A stretch of DNA of 64,000 nt from Siphonodentalium dalli. Taxonomy: Eukaryota > Mollusca > Scaphopoda > Gadilida > Siphonodentaliidae. A model generated the notes under the pieces. The model did not search any database, was not told the DNA's origin, and saw only the letters and a list, made by a program, of their open reading frames with translations. Each line of letters starts with the position of its first letter. Position 1 is the stretch's first letter. Of the stretch, positions 58,800-64,000 are shown one piece after another. The stretch is taken from contig CP136061.1 in the NCBI GenBank assembly GCA_032622095.1, positions 249,501,582-249,565,581 of the forward strand, written 5' to 3'. The translations under genes were made by a program, and so were the position numbers.

Positions 58800-59165
58800 A
58801 CGAATCTAGCCATACGGGCGAGTGAATTTTTTTTGCGGGGCTTGAGACTTTTTTTCCGATTAGTTTTGCGTGATATATTCATGGTTGTAACACTGTTTTT
58901 TGTAGAATATACCTTGCATATCCACACAAATATAACAACATATATTCAAATTAAACTTAAATATGTATAATTCAGGCAGAAATTTGAAAATACTTTAATT
59001 TGCCACAAGTTCCCCCTGAAATAACATTCAATTTGCCCGAAAATTGCCCGAATTTGACCAAAAATATCTCAAATTTGACTGGAAAGGGGGGGGGGGGGTC
59101 CCAAAACCATGAGTGGACAAAAACCTCTTTTTTTGCACAAAGAGGGGGGGGGGTGGGGGTCCAAA
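58800..59165. repeat. Dispersed repeat with G-tracts, second copy
   Basis: This is related to 52795-53045: GATATATTCATGGTTGTAAC, then CCCCTGAAATAACATTCAAT. G-runs occur at 59086-59097 and 59144-59158. Confidence 0.65.
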
Positions 59166-59411
59166 GTGCTGCATGAGGCGAACAGTGACGAATGAGTATT
59201 TGAGATGGTGAAAGAATTGTTTCGCCTCTCCTCGGAGTTTATCCCGAAAGTAATATATATTAAATATTGGGGTATGCGAGAATATATTATAGGTAGGGCC
59301 AACTTTCCAAATGTTTCTGTAAACAACAACCCATGTGCACGGAAAAGAGCGTTCCGTGTTTGTGTTTTCCGCATATGGCAGATATAAAGAGCGTATATGT
59401 TTTTCACTTTA

Positions 59412-61276
59412 GGGTGGATACACACATGCATGTAATCTCTGTAAATATCGTGTATTTGGAGTTTTACATGGATCATACACACCGTGTAATATGTGTCCGC
59501 TGACAACCCAATCATTGCGACTGTGTTTGACCACAGTGAGTTAAACTCTGAACCGCTGAAGAGCCGTTGACTGGGACGAAGTCGTCAGGCCGCTTTAAAT
59601 AATTATTCGCGCGATAACTGAAATGGTTGACGTTCTGTTTAAATCATTGTCAGTATTCTATTGATGTTAATACCAGTGATGGCCTCTTCCACAACGCAGG
59701 GGGCTATGACCCCCAACATACACGGGGAGCTATATTAACCCAGAAGCTACCGAATTCACCATTGCATATTTCCTCGCCGGGGGGGGGGGGGGGGGGGGGT
59801 GTGCACGCAGCACACTGAGTCCTGACACCCTGCTTTATAAATATCGAAGTCATGTCTGTCGTGTCTGTTTTCTACGAGTGATTAATCTAATATGCAGCAA
59901 TTTATGCTATTCATATAATTATGAACATATTATACAGCTTTAAATTTGAATGCATGGTGTTGCTGTTCAGGCTATGGTCTTACAATCTCGTCCAAATACG
60001 GATACGATAGGCGAGAATCGCATGCGTTTTGATATGTCGATGCCGTCTGGAGAGTTTGGCGGGACCAGCATTCCGTCTCGATTTGCTCAGTCTACCCTTG
60101 ATGCTATAAAGTGGTAGCCGCGGGCGCTTATATATAGAGTTGTTTTTATGAGCCATCAGGCCCCCGCGGCAGCGGTCGCTGGCGCGACCTGACTGCCTCG
60201 ATATCAATTTGAAAAAGGGGTGACGTTGCTTAGAACGTGTCTCTTTGTGGTGTCATTCTTTTGGTATGATTTTTTACTAAATAACGGGTATGTTAGAGTT
60301 ACATTTCTTTGAATTTTACAATCGAAACATATTCGCATGCGATGCTGAGTCACGCGGGACACGGCAAACTAAATCGCGCGCAAATTGGCTTGCGATTTTT
60401 CAGCATCCCACCCCATTTGGCATGCGATAGCGTTTGTACTAGGTGTGCTGTTTGTCTTCATTCGGCGAAAGGGTTGCCTATAGCTACGAGTTCCCAACTA
60501 CGTCACCTTTCATCTCTTGTGTTATACAGTTATACATGTATACGCAAAATTTACAACTATGGAATATTTATGTAAAACATTATATTGTAATTCTTGCACA
60601 GATAATCCCGGCTGATACATTCAATTAACTCCCTTAGTTATTGGAAGCTTTCGAGAACCAGCCCCTCCCCCAATCATGGATTATGGTAGAAAATGTTATA
60701 ATTCAAGCTTGTGACAGGTAGGAGCTTGTTCAACATTTGGCTTGAGAAACATATATATAAATGGGGGGGGGGGGGGTGTCACTCTTTTTAATTTCAACGC
60801 TGTACCTGCATTATTTGTTGGCGCTAATGAATATTTGCAATCCCAATTGAATTAATGTTATCACATGAGCTCGCTCTCAAAATTATCAGAGAAATATGAA
60901 CAAGCCGGTATCATCCTATAAAAGAATTCTGCATATTTTATTTCTGTTTTGGATGACCCTGTTTCCAAGAAATGACAGACACAAATCAAGTATAAAATCG
61001 ACCGGCTCTAATCCACTTTTCGAAATGAATTATAACTCGTGAAAAACAGCAACATATATCAGACAAGAATTACTCATTTCGGCATCCATGAAAGAAGACA
61101 TGTTTATGACTGGCCTGAAATTTCTTGATGGCAGTTTGTTTGATAATGGCTTATAACTACTCACTGGTGAAATTGATCTCTCGCGCGCAGGTGATTAATT
61201 TTGTCAATTATTGGTGTGGCCATGTAAAATACATGTATTTTACATACAGACATTACATGCATGTGTGTATCCACCC
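59412..61276. mobile_element. 1.87-kb non-autonomous PIF/Harbinger-like element
   Basis: The terminal inverted repeats are GGGTGGATACACACATGCAT (left) and ATGCATGTGTGTATCCACCC (right). Both are flanked by the trinucleotide TTA (59409-59411 and 61277-61279), as expected for PIF/Harbinger target duplications. The interior contains a CpG-rich patch near 60040-60190 and G-tracts at 59780-59799 and 60764-60777. I found no transposase or Myb-like frame. Confidence 0.75.
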
Positions 61277-61589
61277 TTAGTGTGCAAAATGCTTCTGACT
61301 GCGGCGATAGTTATTTCAAGTTGCTCAATATTTATAAGACACACTTTCAAGCATGACTGAAATATTTCATCTTGAAATGTTGGGAAATGAGAGTGATGAA
61401 ATGTTATATTTAACATGAGTGTTCATTGAACGAGTTCTCATTTCTTATCGAAATGCAGGCCGAAAATAGGGTCATATAGAACTTATTTCAAAAACACAAA
61501 TATATATATATGCACTGAAAAAAATTAAATAAAAAAACCCACCCAAAATAAGCTCACTGTGGGCCTATTTAAGAACCAAATAAATGTCA

Positions 61590-62155
61590 ATATTTAAAAA
61601 ATGCAATAAAAGTGGGCGTGTCACATTTTCTAATGCAGCGTGTGTTATAAGTGGGCGTGGCATTTTTTCAGTGCAGCGTGTGTTATAAGTTGGCGTGTGT
61701 TATCAGTTCAGCGTGTGTTATTAGTGGGCGTGGCACATTTTCAGTGCAGCGTGTGTTATAAGTGGGCGTGGCACTTTTTCAGTACATAGTGTGTTATTGT
61801 TATAAGTGGGCGCGTGTTATAAGTGCAGCGTGTGTTATAAGTGCACATGGCACGTTTTCAGTGCAGCGTGTGTTATAAGTGGGCGTGTGTTATAAGTGCA
61901 GCGTGTGTTATAAGTGGGCGTGGCACTTTTCAGTGCAGCGTGTGTTATATGTGGGCGTGGCACATTTTCAATGCAGCGTGTTTTATAAGTGGGCGTGTCA
62001 CTGTTTTAGTGCAGCGTTTGTTATAAGTGGCGTGGCACTTTTTAGTGCAGGGTGTGTTATAAGTGGGCGAGGCACCTTTTCAGTGCACCATGTGTTATAA
62101 GTGGGCGTGGCACCATTTCAGTGCAGTGTGTGTTTTAATTGGGCGTGTGTTATAA
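61590..62155 (+). repeat. 38-bp minisatellite, forward block
   Basis: Units read GTGGGCGTGGCACTTTTTCA followed by GTGCAGCGTGTGTTATAA, with a short variant GTGGGCGTGTGTTATAAGTG. Units here are more diverged than in the reverse block. All frames are repeat translations. Confidence 0.92.
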
Positions 62156-64000
62156 GTGCACGCCCACTTAAAACACACGCTGCACTGAAAAGTGCCACGC
62201 CCACTTATAACTCACGATGCCCTCAAAAGTGCCACGCCCACCTAAAACACACGCTGCACTGAAAAGTGCCACGCCCACTTATAACACAGGCTGCCCTGAA
62301 AAAGTGCCACGCCCACTTAAAACACACGCTGCACTGAAAAGTGCCACGCCCACTTATAACACACGGTGCATTGAAAAAGTGCCACGCCCACTTTTAACAC
62401 ACGCTGCACTTATAACACACGACTACTTATAACACACGCTGCACTGAAAAAGTGCCACGCACAATTATAACACACGCTGCACTGAAAGTGCCACGCCCAC
62501 TTAAAACACACGCTGCACTGAAAAGTGCCACGCCCACTTATAACACACGCTGCACTGAAAAAGTGCCATGCCCACTTATAACACGCTGCATTGTAAAAGT
62601 TCCACGTCCACTTATAACACACGCTGCACTTATAACACACTCACTTAAAACACACGCTGCTCTGAAAAAGTGCCACGCCCAATTATAACACACGCTGTAC
62701 TAAAAAAGTGCCACGCCCACTTATGACACACGCTGCACTTATAACACACGCCCACTTATAACACACGCTGCACTGAAAAAGTGCCACGCCCACATATAAC
62801 ACACGCTGCACTGAAAAAGTGCCACGCCCACTTATAACGCACGCTGCACTTATAACACACGCCCACTTATAACACACGCTGCATTGAAAAAGTGCAACGC
62901 CCACTTATAACACAGGCTGTCCTGAAAAAGTGCCACGCCCACTTATAACACACGCTGCACTGAAAAGTACCACGCCCACTTATAACACACGCTGCACTTA
63001 TAACACACGACTACTTATAACACACGCTGCACTGAAAAAGTGCCACGCACACTTATAACACACGCTGCACTGAAAAAGTGCCACGCCCAATTATAACACG
63101 CTGCATTATAAAAGTGACACGCCCACTTATAACACACGCTGCACTTATAACACACGCCCAATTATAACACACGCTGCACTGAAAAAGTGCCACGCACACT
63201 TATAACACGCTGCATTATAAAAGTGCCACGCCCACTTATAACGCACGCTGCACTTATAACACACGCCCACTTATAACACACGCTGCATAGAAAAAGTTCC
63301 ACGCCCACTTATAACACAGGCTGCACTGAAAAAGTGCCACGCCCACTTATAACACACGCTGCACTGAAAAGTACCACGCCCACTTATAACACACGCTGCA
63401 CTTATAACACACGACTACTTATAACACACGCTGCACTGAAAAAGTACCACGCACACTTATAACACACGCTGCCCTGAAAAAGTGCCACGCCTAATTATAA
63501 CACACGCTGCACTGAAAAAGTGCCACGCCCAATTATAACACGCTGCATTATAAAAGTGACACGCCCACTTATAACACACGCTGCACTTATAACACACGCC
63601 CACTTATAACACACGCTGCACTGAAAAAGTGCCACGCCCACTTATAACACAGGCTACACTGAAAAGTACCACGCCCACTTATAACACACGCTGCACTTAT
63701 AACACACGACTACTTATAACACACGCTGCACTGAAAAAGTGCCACGCACACTTATAACACACGCTGCACTGAAAAAGTGCCACGCCCAATTATAACACGC
63801 TGCATTATAAAAGTGACACGCCCACTTATAACACACGCTGCACTTATAACACACGCCCACTTATAACACACGCTGCACTGAAAAAGTGCCACGCACACTT
63901 ATAACACGCTGCATTGTAAAAGTGCCACGCCCACTTATAACGCACGCTGCACTTATATCACACGCCCACTTATAACACACGCTGCATTGAAAAAGTGCCA
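62156..64000 (-). repeat. 38-bp minisatellite, reverse block running off the window
   Basis: The complement units CACTTATAACACACGCTGCA and CTGAAAAAGTGCCACGCC repeat to the window edge. A longer pattern is visible: the rare variant ACACACGACTACTTATAACA recurs at about 62400, 63003, 63408 and 63703, so units are organised into blocks of about 405 and 295 bp. The array length is unknown. Confidence 0.93.

Noticed and set aside
59069-59515. 148-codon minus-strand frame
   Set aside because: It runs from a transposon terminus through G-tracts, has no domain and crosses the PIF/Harbinger-like boundary.
61841-62904. Cysteine- and tryptophan-rich frames and proline/lysine-rich frames in the minisatellite
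   Set aside because: The 38-bp unit cannot keep one frame, and the frames exist on both strands in both blocks.

Overview
The window looks like intergenic and gene-poor DNA from a metazoan, most probably a marine mollusc (bivalve-like). The reasons are a tRNA-headed SINE with an (AATC)n tail, two secreted C-type-lectin-type genes, a dispersed repeat ending in a GACGGACGG-type microsatellite (I remember this as common in mollusc genomes; not checked), abundant TTAA-flanked MITEs, and AT-rich DNA broken by G-tracts. There are no operons. Almost every reading frame lies inside a repeat.

Layout. 1-4580 is a large decayed inverted repeat whose outer arms carry an array rich in the motif AAGATGGCGGCC. 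3673-9974 (copy A) and 10678-17966 (copy B) are a tandem segmental duplication; each copy carries one intact secreted lectin gene (7200-7880 and 15036-15713). Comparing the copies works as an insertion clock: a SINE, two MITE insertions of one family in opposite orientation, and a 667-bp element are each present in one copy and absent, as an empty site, from the other. From 17881 to 23985 copy B runs into eight head-to-tail elements with the terminal signature of Helitrons (minus strand: TC start, GC hairpin, 7-nt spacer, CTAG end, insertion between A and T). A paralogous empty site for the whole array lies at 54300-54710. Broken lectin fragments follow at 24760-24875 and 25735-26269.

27591-27709 (minus) may be an exon of a SWIM-type zinc-finger protein. 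28435-30740 (minus) is a GC-richer patch of decayed coding sequence: a family-B DNA polymerase-like fragment and a Cys-rich zinc-binding ORF, as in a large virus-like or Polinton-like DNA element. Inverted copies of an unrelated repeat flank this zone at 27941-28434 and 35920-36732.

31-61 kb holds no gene that I can defend. It is a mosaic of MITEs with TTAA duplications, a hAT-like element nested in a foldback element, a perfect 213-bp pogo/mariner-like palindrome, a 1.9-kb PIF/Harbinger-like element, mollusc-type dispersed repeats and minisatellites. 61.6-64.0 kb is a 38-bp minisatellite that reverses orientation near 62155 and runs off the window.

The lectins are the only confident protein genes. 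Their evolution is coupled to the mobile DNA: duplication made the pair, a MITE then landed two bases upstream of one start codon, and amino-acid changes cluster in the lectin fold.
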